DNA from: Bythopirellula goksoeyrii
GTDB lineage: Bacteria; Planctomycetota; Planctomycetia; Pirellulales; Lacipirellulaceae
Direction of reading: 5' to 3'
Length of the DNA stretch: 64,000 bases
Assembly (NCBI RefSeq): GCF_008065115.1
Contig: NZ_CP042913.1
Span: forward strand, 3,941,658 to 4,005,657
Shown piece after piece: positions 26,874 through 36,212 of this stretch (position 1 is the stretch's first letter; every line of letters starts with the position of its first letter). A model generated the notes under the pieces. That model saw nothing but the letters and a program-made list of their open reading frames with translations, had not been told where the DNA came from and did no database searches. A program made the translations under genes and the position numbers.

Positions 26874-29800
26874 ATGAGTAAGGTCGTTCTTGGCCTGGAT
26901 GTAGGCCCTCGTTCTATTGGCTGGGCCTTGATCAACGACGATCCTAAAACCCCCAACGATTCGAAGATTATCGATCTAGGCGTGCGAGTATTTCCCGAAG
27001 GGGTTGATGCCTTCGATACTTTCAAGGAGGTTTCCCGTAGCGAGCAACGCAGAATCGCCCGCAGGAGGCGGCGGCAACAACGGCGTCGCGCAAATCGGAG
27101 GCGAATGCTCAAGGGAACACTTCTAGAATTAGACTGTTGGCCAACGGACGAGTCAGAACAAGAATCACTCTACCAACTGGATCCCTATGTGCTCCGCTCC
27201 AAAGCATTGGACGAACAATTGACTTTGCATGAAATCGGCCGCGTACTGCTGCATCTTAATCAGCGACGTGGGTTTAAGTCGAACAAGAAAGAGCAAGCGA
27301 AAGCGGAAGCCAAGGCAAAGCGAAAACAGCCTGAGAATACAAATGTTCCCGACGCCGACAAGAAGCCGGAGGACCTGCTGCTGGAAATGCAAGAATTGGA
27401 GCAGGCGATCAAAGACTCCACGGCACGCACTCTTGGCGAGTACTTGTGTAAGAAACAACTTGCATTCGATCATGCCGTTCGCATTGAGGACGACCATATC
27501 CGAGGACGTCATACGCTTCGTAAAATGCTCATGGATGAGTTTGATCAGATTTGGAACAAACAAGCTCAGTACTATCCACTGTTTACAGAACAATTGCGCG
27601 ACGGGAAGGTTGGCAGACAAAGGGATATTCACAAACCACTTCCTAAAGATAGAGTTTTTCTCGACAAGCAAGGGACGGTCAAGAATCCGCGTTTTGAGAT
27701 GTCCGATTTAGAAGCCTTTGGGTTGTTCGGCCTCATCTTTTTTCACCGCACCCTCAAACCAGTGCCCAAAGAAATCGTAGGACTCTGCGAATTGGAGCCG
27801 AAACAGAGGCGATGCGCTCGTGCGGATCGACGTGCGCAATATTTTCGCCTTCTGCAAGAAGTCAATAACCTTCGCTATATCGACCCAGACCTCAATCAGG
27901 AAGGCAAACTCAGCGATAGCCAACGCAAGCTCTTGCTCAAGTATCTCGAAACACGAGAAAAGGCGACCTTTGACGAGATCCGCAAGACACTTGGATTGAT
28001 GGAATCAATTACATTCAACTTAGAGCGTGGCAACAAATCTCATCTCAAGGGGATGACTACCGACTGGCTAATCGCCAAATCATACGGGAAAGATTGGCAT
28101 GAACTACCAGGCGAAATCAAGAGTGGAGTTGTGGAGATTCTGATCAACAGCGTTGATGAAGAAGCAACCCACCAAATACTCACCAATCGATTCAGCTTCA
28201 CTGCCCATCAGGCGGATGCTATTCAAGCAGTTGATCTCCCGGAAGGCTATAGCAAGCTCTCGGTGATGGCAATTGAAAAGCTCCGGCCCTTTCTCGAGCA
28301 AGGGATGGTTTACATGGCGGAGGACGTAAAGAATTCTGCTCTACAGGCTGCAGGATATTTCCGACGGGATCAGTTGCAGCGACGATTGTTTGACAAACTT
28401 CCTGATCCTCGTCGCACTGCCAGCAGCCCTATTGGCGATATTCCGAATCCCGTCGTGAAGCGGACGCTCACTGAAATACGCAAGGTTGTCAATGCGATTA
28501 TTCGGGTATATGGCAAGCCAGATGTGGTTCACTTGGAAATGGCTCGCTCGCTCAAAATGAGCGCAGAAAAGCGCAAGGAGTACAACAAGCGAATTCGAGA
28601 TCGTGAGAACGCACGCAACACCGTTGCCGAAACACTCAGGGAGAATGGTGCGCGACCTTCGCACGAGAGTATTCTGCGCTATCTCTTGTGGGAAGCTCAA
28701 AATCAAGAATGTGTCTATTCTGGGAAGCCTATATCGCTGAATCAATTACTTGGCGACGGAGGAGGTGTAGAGATCGACCATCTCTTGCCTTATCAACGTA
28801 CTCTCGACGATTCTCAGGCTAACAAAGTTGTATGTTTCCGCACGTCCCATGCCGACAAGGGAAACCGGTCCCCGTATGAATGGCTCGCGGGGAGCGACAA
28901 GGACAAATACAGAGCGATTTGCCAGCGAGCAAAGCAGCTTGTCTATCCGAAATATCGGCGCTTTCTTCAAAAGGAATTACAACTCGACCATTTCATTGCT
29001 CGCCAGCTTACCGACACGTCCTACATAACCAAGGCGACGGCGGAATATCTCCAGTGTTTGTTTGAGAAAGAACATGCCGTTTTAGGTCTGAAGGGGCAAC
29101 TCACCAGCGAATTGCGATGGCAGTGGGGACTTGAAACAGTAATCGAAGAGCTACCTGATAGTCCTGCCTGGCATGAGTCGGCCAATCTGCGACCTGGCGA
29201 GAAGAATCGTGCTGATCATCGGCATCACGCCATTGATGCTGTTGTTCTCGCACTGACCACTCGTTCTCGTCTTCAAAAGCTCTCACAGCTTGTGAAGTCC
29301 GGTGGTGCCAAGAAACATGGGGAAACCTTGGCCGATCCCTGGGAGAATTTTCGCGACGATGTTTTACAGCACATCAAACAAGTAAACGTCTCTCATCGGG
29401 TAGATCGCAAAGTTCGAGGAGCCCTCCACGAAGAAACTCTCTATGGTCGTACCCAAACCAGGGGTGAATGGGTTGTCCGCAAGCCATTGGAGAACTTGAG
29501 CGCAAACGAGATCGAGAAAATTCGGGACGAGACCATTCGCAATCTCGTTATGGTGCAACTCAAAGAGCATGGCGTGGAATTTGGTCGCGGTAAGAAGCCT
29601 GATAGAAAGAAACTAAAAGCTGCTCTGGCAAACATGACGATGCCTTCGGGAGTACCTATTAAGAAAGTGCGAATTCTTAGGAGTGAGCAAACGATTCGTC
29701 CCCTACGAGGCGGTGAGTCAGTTGCCTACGTCAAACCGGGCTCCATGCACCACCTCTGCCTCTTTGAATGGGAGGAAAAAGGGAAGAAGAAACGAGAAGC

Positions 29801-30137
29801 GGTGTTCGTTTCAATGTTGGAAGCGATTGACCGGCTGAAGAGCAAGCAGCAAATTATCCAGCGTACTCCCTCGGTAAATCACGAAACTATACCGGCAGAG
29901 GCAAGGTTTATTATGTCCCTTGCTAGTCGGGAAATGGTAGTCGTGAACGAAAACGATGAGCAACGATTGCTGACGTTCCAGACTGCCGCATCAACTATTG
30001 GCCAGATGCGATTTATCGCACATAACGATGCACGCAAATCAAAGAATCTGTCTCTTATTAATTTTTCTGCATCGACTCTTTCCGGCCGTAAGGTCACCGT
30101 TGATCCTCTTGGCCGCATCCGCTGGGCCAATGACTGA
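26874..30137 (+). CDS. cas9: Cas9 endonuclease, type II-C
   Basis: A 1087-residue RNA-guided DNA endonuclease, normal length for II-C. The start at 26874 (MSKVVLGLDVGPRSIGWAL) is the family N-terminus; the frame to 26760 would run through the tracrRNA promoter. Domains: RuvC-I with Asp9; Arg-rich bridge helix (residues about 50-80); REC lobe; RuvC-II with Glu555 in VVHLEMARS; HNH about 600-680 with Asp635-His636 (VEIDHLLPY) and Asn650 (QANKVV); RuvC-III with His784-His785 and Asp788 (HHAIDAVVLA); and a C-terminal PAM-interacting region from about 920. No stop or frameshift. Both nucleases should be active. It is the only long intact gene between broken neighbours (recombinase relic, cas1, cas2), suggesting continued selection or very recent decay around it. 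Confidence 0.96.
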   Translation: MSKVVLGLDVGPRSIGWALINDDPKTPNDSKIIDLGVRVFPEGVDAFDTFKEVSRSEQRRIARRRRRQQRRRANRRRMLKGTLLELDCWPTDESEQESLYQLDPYVLRSKALDEQLTLHEIGRVLLHLNQRRGFKSNKKEQAKAEAKAKRKQPENTNVPDADKKPEDLLLEMQELEQAIKDSTARTLGEYLCKKQLAFDHAVRIEDDHIRGRHTLRKMLMDEFDQIWNKQAQYYPLFTEQLRDGKVGRQRDIHKPLPKDRVFLDKQGTVKNPRFEMSDLEAFGLFGLIFFHRTLKPVPKEIVGLCELEPKQRRCARADRRAQYFRLLQEVNNLRYIDPDLNQEGKLSDSQRKLLLKYLETREKATFDEIRKTLGLMESITFNLERGNKSHLKGMTTDWLIAKSYGKDWHELPGEIKSGVVEILINSVDEEATHQILTNRFSFTAHQADAIQAVDLPEGYSKLSVMAIEKLRPFLEQGMVYMAEDVKNSALQAAGYFRRDQLQRRLFDKLPDPRRTASSPIGDIPNPVVKRTLTEIRKVVNAIIRVYGKPDVVHLEMARSLKMSAEKRKEYNKRIRDRENARNTVAETLRENGARPSHESILRYLLWEAQNQECVYSGKPISLNQLLGDGGGVEIDHLLPYQRTLDDSQANKVVCFRTSHADKGNRSPYEWLAGSDKDKYRAICQRAKQLVYPKYRRFLQKELQLDHFIARQLTDTSYITKATAEYLQCLFEKEHAVLGLKGQLTSELRWQWGLETVIEELPDSPAWHESANLRPGEKNRADHRHHAIDAVVLALTTRSRLQKLSQLVKSGGAKKHGETLADPWENFRDDVLQHIKQVNVSHRVDRKVRGALHEETLYGRTQTRGEWVVRKPLENLSANEIEKIRDETIRNLVMVQLKEHGVEFGRGKKPDRKKLKAALANMTMPSGVPIKKVRILRSEQTIRPLRGGESVAYVKPGSMHHLCLFEWEEKGKKKREAVFVSMLEAIDRLKSKQQIIQRTPSVNHETIPAEARFIMSLASREMVVVNENDEQRLLTFQTAASTIGQMRFIAHNDARKSKNLSLINFSASTLSGRKVTVDPLGRIRWAND

Positions 30138-30272
30138 AAAATCATTACTCAGGGAATGGGGGATTTTCTTGGCAATTCCATTCTGTGCCTGTTGGAATAG
30201 AAGCACCGCTTCCAATTTGCGGCTCATGCCACGGAGGGTCCTGGGTCCTCGATCCGTGGTCAGGGCCTTGTC

Positions 30273-31190
30273 GTGATCAAACGACCTCTCGAAATCTCAC
30301 GCGAACCGGCAGATCTCGCCGTTCACATCCAGCAGCTACTGCTCAAACGCGCAGGTCAGATCGTCGGCAGCATCCCCTGCGAAGAGATCGGTCTGGTGGT
30401 GGTCGATCATCCTCAGACCACCTACACCCACGCCGCTCTTTGAGAGTTAGCTCAGAGCAAAGCGGCTGTCGTCCTCTGCGGTTCCAATCATTTGCCCGTC
30501 GCGATGGTCTGGCCGCTGGCCGATCATTCCCAAGTAGTCCGGCGTTTACGGGACCAACTCCATGTTTCCCAGCCCCTGCAGAAACAACTTTGGAGCCAGT
30601 TGGTCGTCGCTCAGGTCAATGCCCAAGCAAGTACTCTGGCTGCCGACTCCAGCCCTGACAAGAAACTCTTAGCACATGCCAAAGAAATTCGCTCCGGCGA
30701 TCCCACCAATATCGAAGCCCGGGCCCCCCAAATCTCCTGAGCCCATCGGCTCGGTAGAGCCACGCCTACCGGACTCGATACCGAGTCCTTTCGCCGTGAT
30801 CCCAATCCGACGGGTTTCAACGGGTTGCTGAACTACGGCTACGCCGTCATCCGTGCCAGCTTAGCCCACGCAAATGTCGCCACAGCTTTGCTCCCTAGTC
30901 TCGGCATCCACCATCGCAGTCGGTCAAACTCGTTCTGCCTGGCCGACGATCATCTTGAGCCATTGAGACCCTTGGTCGACGACAAGGTCCGCGATATTCA
31001 TCGTCAAGTCTCTGTAGAACTCGATCAACTAGCCAAAGCCGAACTGCTAGAGATACTCTCTCAAGCCATGCAGTTAGGCGACCAGAATGGGCCCTGGATG
31101 TTAATGCTCGCCCGCTGCATGGCATCGCTCGTCCGTTGCTACGCCGGCGATTCCAAGAAACTAGAAATCCCAACCCCTGCCCGGCCCTAA
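30273..31190 (+). pseudogene. cas1: cas1 (type II) with two in-frame nonsense codons
   Basis: One unbroken reading phase of 305 codons, full length for a type II Cas1 integrase: IKRPLEISREPADLAV at the start (GTG), VVDHPQTTYTHAAL, AAVVLCGSNHLPVAMVWPL, then SGDPTNIEARA with the metal ligand Glu148, GFNGLLNYGYAVIRAS, LLPSLGIHHRS with His213-214 and FCLADDHLEPLRPLVDDKV with Asp225-226. Only two codons destroy it: TGA at 30441 (after THAAL) and TGA at 30738 (after RAPQIS, where relatives have IYW, so TGG to TGA). No frameshift. The catalytic residues survive, so inactivation looks recent. Spacer integration would be lost unless stops are suppressed or are sequencing errors. Confidence 0.92.
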
Positions 31191-31275
31191 GAAAGCTTTC
31201 CTCGGGAGGATTGGCCTCTTAGGATCGGGTAGGGGTGATAACACTAACCAACAGCCACCACATACTTCTTCGGCC

Positions 31276-31607
31276 GTGTTCATCAACGGGTATCGCTGTG
31301 TGTAGGTCTTGACGATGTTCGATCTGCCGACCGACACGAAGAATCCACGAAACAGCGAAAACCCAGTTTCGCAAGTCGCTATTGACCGACGGCTTTATGC
31401 AGATGGAGTATTCAGGATATACGCAGCATTGTCCGAGCAAAGAAAATGACGAGGTTCAGATGATGCGAATCGAGCACCACCTACCTTGAGAGGGCGAGGT
31501 GGGGGTCATTCCAATCACAGACAAACAGTTCCAGCGGATGCAAATCTTTTGGGAGAAAAATGCGCAAACCTCCAGAACCGGCCCTATGGCAATTAGCACT
31601 TTTCTAG
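31276..31607 (+). pseudogene. cas2: cas2 remnant, two stops and two frameshifts
   Basis: Type II Cas2 reassembled from three phases: GYRCV-stop-VLTMFDLPTDT (TAG at 31303 where relatives have Trp), shift, then FRKSLLTDGFMQMEYSGYTQ with HCPSKENDEVQMMRIEHHLP, TGA at 31487, GEVGVIPITDKQF and QRMQIFWEK, a second shift by one inserted base near 31562, and PEPALWQLALF-stop at 31605. About 110 codons, the normal length. The conserved MFDLPT start of the ferredoxin-like fold and the C-terminal PPEPxxxQL tail leave little doubt. It lies between cas1 and the array, the usual II-C order. Confidence 0.9.
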
Positions 31608-31655
31608 TCTTGTTTTCTCGTCAAGCGAATCAGCGGCAAGGAACTAGCAGGGAAA

Positions 31656-31811
31656 GAAGTGTAACCAATCCCAGTCTGCGACCAATTCGCAACCCCAGCC
31701 TCAGAAGCGTCGTAGCCGTAGAAGTGTAACCAATCCCAATCTGCGACCAATTCGCAACATTACGTCCTTGTGGCGACCAGAATAGTGAAGTGTAACCAAT
31801 CCGAGTCTGCG
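31656..31811 (-). CRISPR. minimal CRISPR array: two repeats plus a partial repeat, two spacers
   Basis: Plus-strand copies at 31656-31693 and 31721-31758 (38 bases, one difference) begin GAAGTGTAACCAATCCCA and end CCAATTCGCAAC. A third copy at 31787-31811 matches the first 25 bases with one change and then diverges. Period 65-66. Spacers: 31694-31720 and 31759-31786. Pairing with the minus-strand tracrRNA requires that crRNA be read from the minus strand, where the repeat begins GTTGCGAATTGG and ends GGTTACACTTC. TACACT near the repeat 3' end sits where Neisseria repeats carry a -10 box, so each repeat, and even the partial one, may drive its own crRNA. No further repeats were seen on either side. 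Confidence 0.92.
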
Positions 31812-32069
31812 AGTCATCCCCTCTTAGCTGTCACCATGACATCCGCCAGTGGACTGGTCCCAATGAGTTTTAGCAGTCCATAGCCCACGACACAATGCAT
31901 ACGGGAGTTGTTTGCAGAAGAGGCAGAATCCCATTTCCCAAGCGCCCTTGCTAGGAGGACCAGGAGAGTCGCGCCGAGATAAAACCATAGACGGTCTTGT
32001 GTTCAGGAACTCTGGATTTTCCGGGATCGTATAATAGGAGTGCGATTCGTGAAGGAAGTACGCAAGGGG

Positions 32070-33164
32070 TCATCCCCCAGGCTGGGCCTCTGACTTGTCA
32101 CTTTCCATAAGTTTCTGATGGTCCGCCAGCCGTCGGGCCAACTTGGTCCGATGCTCTGAAACATTGTCATTGGTCACCACCGAACAAGGCAAAAAGACGG
32201 ATCCCGCTCCAGCCAGAGGGACCGAACGCTCGTTGCTGTTATAAAGAGATGTCAAGAGGCGCACGGTCTCGTATCCGTATTCGTAGTTGCCCTGCACCAC
32301 GGTCGCATAGATTTCTCCGTTCTCAACACCCTCTAGGGTAGCTTCATTATCGTCGAAGGCAATGATCTTCATGTCGCTCACTTTGTTCTTTTCTTTAAGC
32401 ACTTCGAGGCAGACTGGTCCGTTGTAGCTGTAGAGCCCAACCATGCAATTGACGTCAGGATGTTCGTCCAGGGCTTTCTTGACGTTCTCAGCAGCCTTGG
32501 CTGGATCGAGACCGTCGACATAAGTTTGCAATACGGTCCAAGTCTCGTCGCTGTAAGGTTTTTCCAGCGGGTAGTCTGACTCATCCGATGGTGAGTCATC
32601 ACCGACAATATGAGCGTGGAAGCCACGCAGACGCTCCTGTGCATTGGCGCGATCCGCAGCACCGATGAAGACCACGATTTTTCCGCCTTCAGGTAGCGCC
32701 TCATGCACAACCTTGGCGCACATCTTGCCGGCCATAAAGTTGTTCGTGCCAACATAACAATGCCGCAACGATGGAGGGGCATCGTTGTCAACCGTGACCA
32801 AGAGCGTTTTGGTCGCCAATCGACTCAACAGCAGCGACTGTTCGTTCGGAGCGACTGGGCTGATTGCTACTCCGTTAGAGCCCTGTGATTCGACCTGCAC
32901 TAATTGGTTAGTTTGGTCACCCGGTTTACCCGAAGGAGTATGAACCACGAGATCAACATCCTATTCATCGGCAGCGGCGCGAGCCCCAGCGACAACAGTA
33001 TCCCAAAAAGGGTTAGATGCTGCGGCAATCAAATCAAATTGCGGCTTTCCCACGGAGTGATTTCCGGCCACTATGCCCGCCTCCCAAGTTCTACCTCCTA
33101 CAAACCCCAAGCCGAGACAGACAACCGCCAAAAGTAATAGCCCCAAGATCTTTTGACCGGACAT
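32070..33164 (-). pseudogene. sugar ABC-transporter binding protein, one nonsense codon
   Basis: A 364-codon frame broken once. It starts at 33164 with a signal/anchor (KILGLLLLAVVCLGLGFVGG), continues FDLIAAASNPFWDTVVAGARAAADE, hits TAG at 32963-32961, and resumes in the same phase with DVDLVVHTPSGKPGDQTNQL, VEQ-like QVESQGSNGVAISPVAP, CYVGTNNFMAGKM, MVGLYSYNGP and IIAFDDNEATLEGVENGEI. This is a periplasmic-binding-protein type 1 (ribose/galactose-like) solute receptor. No permease or ATPase genes are nearby. One point change from GAG or similar would explain the stop; reading error is the alternative. Confidence 0.85.
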
Positions 33165-33177
33165 CGGAGGAATACTC

Positions 33178-34835
33178 CTAATCAGAATAATAACGGGATC
33201 GACGATGATTACGCCTATTATTCGGGGACCAGGATGGCTTCCCCCTACATTGCCGGCGCGAGCGTCTTGATTCGCGAGGCCATGGAATTCGTCGGTTACA
33301 CGGAAATATCACAAGACACGATCTACACACACATGCGAGACACGGCGACGGAGTTTCTCGACGCGGCGACGAATCTTACTTTCAAACGCATCAACCTCGA
33401 AGCAGCCATCAGTGCCTTGATGCCCACCGATGACTACGGCTCCACCCTGGCCACTGCGTTCAATCTAGGAAATCTCACGAGCACCGTAAGCCAAAGCGGT
33501 CTCATAGGCACGCTCAACGACGTTGATTACTTCAAATTCACTGCCAGCAGCGACGGGACGGTTACTTTTGAAGCGAACAACCTGACCCACGACTTGGGAG
33601 CTGATTGGTCGGTGACCAACGCCACAGGAACCGTGAGCGGTAGCCAAGGAGAGAGCTTTTCCTTCGACGTGATCGCCGGGCAAGCTTACGCCGTGGGATT
33701 CTCCTCCAGCGGTGGATTGGGCTACTACACACTCGACGTGACTCACCAGAGCAGTTTCACTTACACCGACTGGGGAACCGTTTCTTATAATCAGTTGACT
33801 GGTCTCTCGGTAGATGGTGAGAGTTGGTATCGCGTGCAGGCCAGTCAGGCTGGTTACCTCACGGTCGAAGGAGCATTTGATGCACAAGGTGGACAAGTCA
33901 ACCTGATGCTCTACGACGCAAACATGCAGATGGTAACTTCTGGCAATGCCGCCGGCGGCACCTCGCGGGTGGATGTCTATGCATCTGCGGGTGAGGAATT
34001 TTATGTGTGCGTCCAGGGCATGAACGACGACGTCGACTACCGATTGAGCAACCTGGTTGCGGTCAGCGGCACGACGGTAGACGTCACGGGAACGGCCGGT
34101 GACGACACCTTTGCCTTCACGGCAGGAGACAATCACCAAGTAACCGTGAATGGGGTGACCCATGAGTTTGCTTCCCTTGCGGTGACGAACATCAATTTCG
34201 TTGGCGGATTGGGAAATGACGCCATCGAGATGACCGGAACCAATGGCGATGAGACGGCGGTGATGCGCATAGGGCAGACAACTCTAACAGGAGTCGGCTA
34301 CTCCGCGATTGCAACAAGTGTTGAGCAAGTGGTCGCGTACAGTGGGGGAGGCAATGACCACACCGTTCTGTACGACACAGTAGCAGATGATGTGTACGTC
34401 CTGCGGGCCGCCTCGGCCACGATGTATGGCGACGGGTACTACCATGAGGCACGGGGTTTCGTCCGTAGCGTCGCCTATGCCAACGCGGGAGGGTACGATC
34501 GGGCTGTGTTCTACGACACGGCGGGAGACGATGTGTATGTGGCACGGACCGACTTGGCCACGATGACCGGCAACGGATACTATGATGAAGCACGTGGGTT
34601 CGACCGCAGCGTCGCCTATGCCACCAAAGGTGGCTATGACACGGCAACGCTTTACGATTCAGCAGGTGACGATGACGTATTGGCCGCGGATTGGGGAGCG
34701 AGAATCACTGGCGCTGCGTTCTGGAGCGAAGCCCGCGGATTCGACGCAATCGTTGCTCAGCTAACCACTGGCGATAACCAGGTCGATATTGGAACCATTG
34801 ACTACATCTTTGAACTTCTTGGACAAGTCAGCTAG
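33178..34835 (+). pseudogene. C-terminal fragment of a subtilisin-like (S8) surface protease
   Basis: The frame keeps only the end of an S8 catalytic domain: NGIDDDYAYYSGTRMASPYIAGAS, equivalent to the GTSMASP box but with Arg at the catalytic Ser. The Asp and His parts are absent. A short helix, a pre-peptidase C-terminal-like beta domain (about 33430-33760) and a jelly-roll segment follow. The end has three units of about 40 residues (GGYDxAxxYDxAGDDVYVA and ATMTGNGYYDEARGFDRSVAYA). The 5' part of the frame (33153-33177) is antisense to the start of the neighbouring receptor gene, so a rearrangement joint lies near 33175. Probably not a functional protease. Confidence 0.75.
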
Positions 34836-34856
34836 TAGCCTCGACCTGCGAGAGGT

Positions 34857-35105
34857 GGCGTCTCTCACCAAGGCCGAGCGAAACGCGCTGACGCTGCGAT
34901 CCAACTCGCTCTGAGTCTGATTGGCCCCACCAGGCAACCATAGACCACGGCGGAAGATAGCTTCGGCGACCGTTCCGCCATCGGTACGCCAGACGGCGTC
35001 CACCGGTTGCAGGGGCAGCGGCTTCCCCATAGGGCCTCGATGTTCACCAACGCCAGACCGGCACACAGTTCGCTGGGGGAGATCCTCGTCACTTCCGGAT
35101 CGAAC
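34857..35105 (-). pseudogene. DegT/DnrJ/EryC1-type aminotransferase C-terminal remnant
   Basis: Minus strand, one phase gives SELCAGLALVNIEA, then the phase shifts to GKPLPLQPV, GGTVAEAIFRRGLWLPGGAN and SELDRSVSAFRSAL. This order (NIEARP-xWKPxHLQP, then VAExLFxRGLCLPSGS, then a last helix) is that of the C-terminus of PLP-dependent nucleotide-sugar aminotransferases used for surface glycans. The rest of the gene is missing and a frameshift is present. It may be debris from a glycan locus like that at 55-63 kb. The assignment is by motif memory. Confidence 0.55.
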
Positions 35106-35420
35106 AGCGCACAAGTTAACCGGAGCGTGGCACGACCGAGTCTCCTTGTAGGACTCGCCTGGGAAAGACGTGTTCACAGCGAAGCTCACTTGTGCCTGGT
35201 TTACAAGTGCAGGCCAGGTAAGTTGTGCCTCTCATTTAAAGCGAATCTGTGCCATTGCCGATGCGCGAGGATCGAATCGCACATTTTTGTGTGACTCGCT
35301 TGGCGAGGAGGTCATCTGAGCTGGCACAAATCGTGTCGTCTTGCGAGGCAATGGCTATGATGAAGCCGCTGAGCAATCTGTCACACAACTGGTAATGGCT
35401 TTTGCCAGAATGGCAGAAAT

Positions 35421-35460
35421 ACAAAAAGAAAAACCGCGCGGCAATTTCTACCGCGTGGTT
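35421..35460 (-). terminator. intrinsic terminator of the 35494-36057 gene
   Basis: Minus strand AACCACGCGG and CCGCGCGGTT form a 10-bp stem (one G:U) with a nine-base loop, followed by TTTCTTTTTG. Confidence 0.85.
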
Positions 35461-35493
35461 AAGCGTGATTTGCTGTCCAGCGAACCGATTCGA

Positions 35494-36057
35494 TCAAGGA
35501 GTCGCAGGTGGATCATCGTCGTCATTCAAAGCCAGCGGGATGGCAATCGCCGCCGCAACTCCAGCTATGGTGATGACCGGATGTTCGGCAATCCACTGCC
35601 CCATGGAGCACATAGGACTTGAGTTGGATTGACCTCGAACAACTTGATTGCCAGAGACAAGATTCAATCCGGGCTGCGCGCTAGGAGGTGCCGTTTGGGG
35701 AGACCAGAATCGGTAAACGCCATCACTGCCAGTCGTACCGACCCGATACACGCCACCTTCTAGGCGCGCGACTCGGAAGTTGCCTTGCTCGTCCGTCTGT
35801 ACACGAGCTATTTCCCTATGGTTGGTATGGAGGGAGACCGGCATGTTGGCCTGTGGTTGACCTGCAGTATCGACGACCTGACCAGTCACGATGCCACCAT
35901 CAGCCAGGGCTACGTCATGGGAAATCACAACCGATTTATGGCTGTTGGCGGCTGCCGACTCTGCAGCAAGGATCAGTTGGGGTTGCGCTACCAGCATGAT
36001 ACCGGCCGCCCATGTTACTTTTCTCTGAAAAGATTTTATACCTGAAGGCAGCATCAT
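35494..36057 (-). CDS. secreted carboxypeptidase-regulatory-like domain protein
   Basis: A 187-residue exported protein. Residues 1-32 are a signal peptide (TWAAGIMLVAQPQLILAAES). Residues about 55-110 are a CarboxypepD_reg-like beta sandwich (GGIVTGQVVDTAGQPQANMPV, RVQTDEQGNFRVARLEGGVYRV). A Ser/Pro linker and a hydrophobic, Ala- and Ile-rich segment near the end (ITIAGVAAAIAIPLAL) are followed by an acidic tail NDDDDPPATP. This architecture, with terminal membrane segment and acidic end, is recurrent in planctomycetes. Role unknown, probably envelope-associated. A remnant of a second copy lies upstream at 36213. Confidence 0.75.
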   Translation of the reverse strand: MMLPSGIKSFQRKVTWAAGIMLVAQPQLILAAESAAANSHKSVVISHDVALADGGIVTGQVVDTAGQPQANMPVSLHTNHREIARVQTDEQGNFRVARLEGGVYRVGTTGSDGVYRFWSPQTAPPSAQPGLNLVSGNQVVRGQSNSSPMCSMGQWIAEHPVITIAGVAAAIAIPLALNDDDDPPATP

Positions 36058-36212
36058 ACTGTTTCCTTTCTAGTGTTTTAATTCTTCTTCGACAAATTGA
36101 AGGGCCTCCTCCAAGCAAACTTCTCATTTCTTCGCAGAATACAAGAGCGAGGCGAATCGAAGCGCTTTCGGGGAAGTGCGAGAAGGTCTAACGAACAAGA
36201 GTTGCCCACACT

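Noticed and set aside
30441-30740. UGA as a sense codon in cas1
   Set aside because: cas2 also carries TAG and frameshifts, and intact genes in the window do not use internal TGA.
31656-31811. Array transcribed in the cas9 direction (plus strand)
   Set aside because: The plus-strand repeat would be identical, not complementary, to the tracrRNA, whose orientation is fixed by its promoter and T-run terminator.
33465-34163. 232-codon minus-strand frame
   Set aside because: Shadow of the protease fragment, whose reading phase has clear family repeats.
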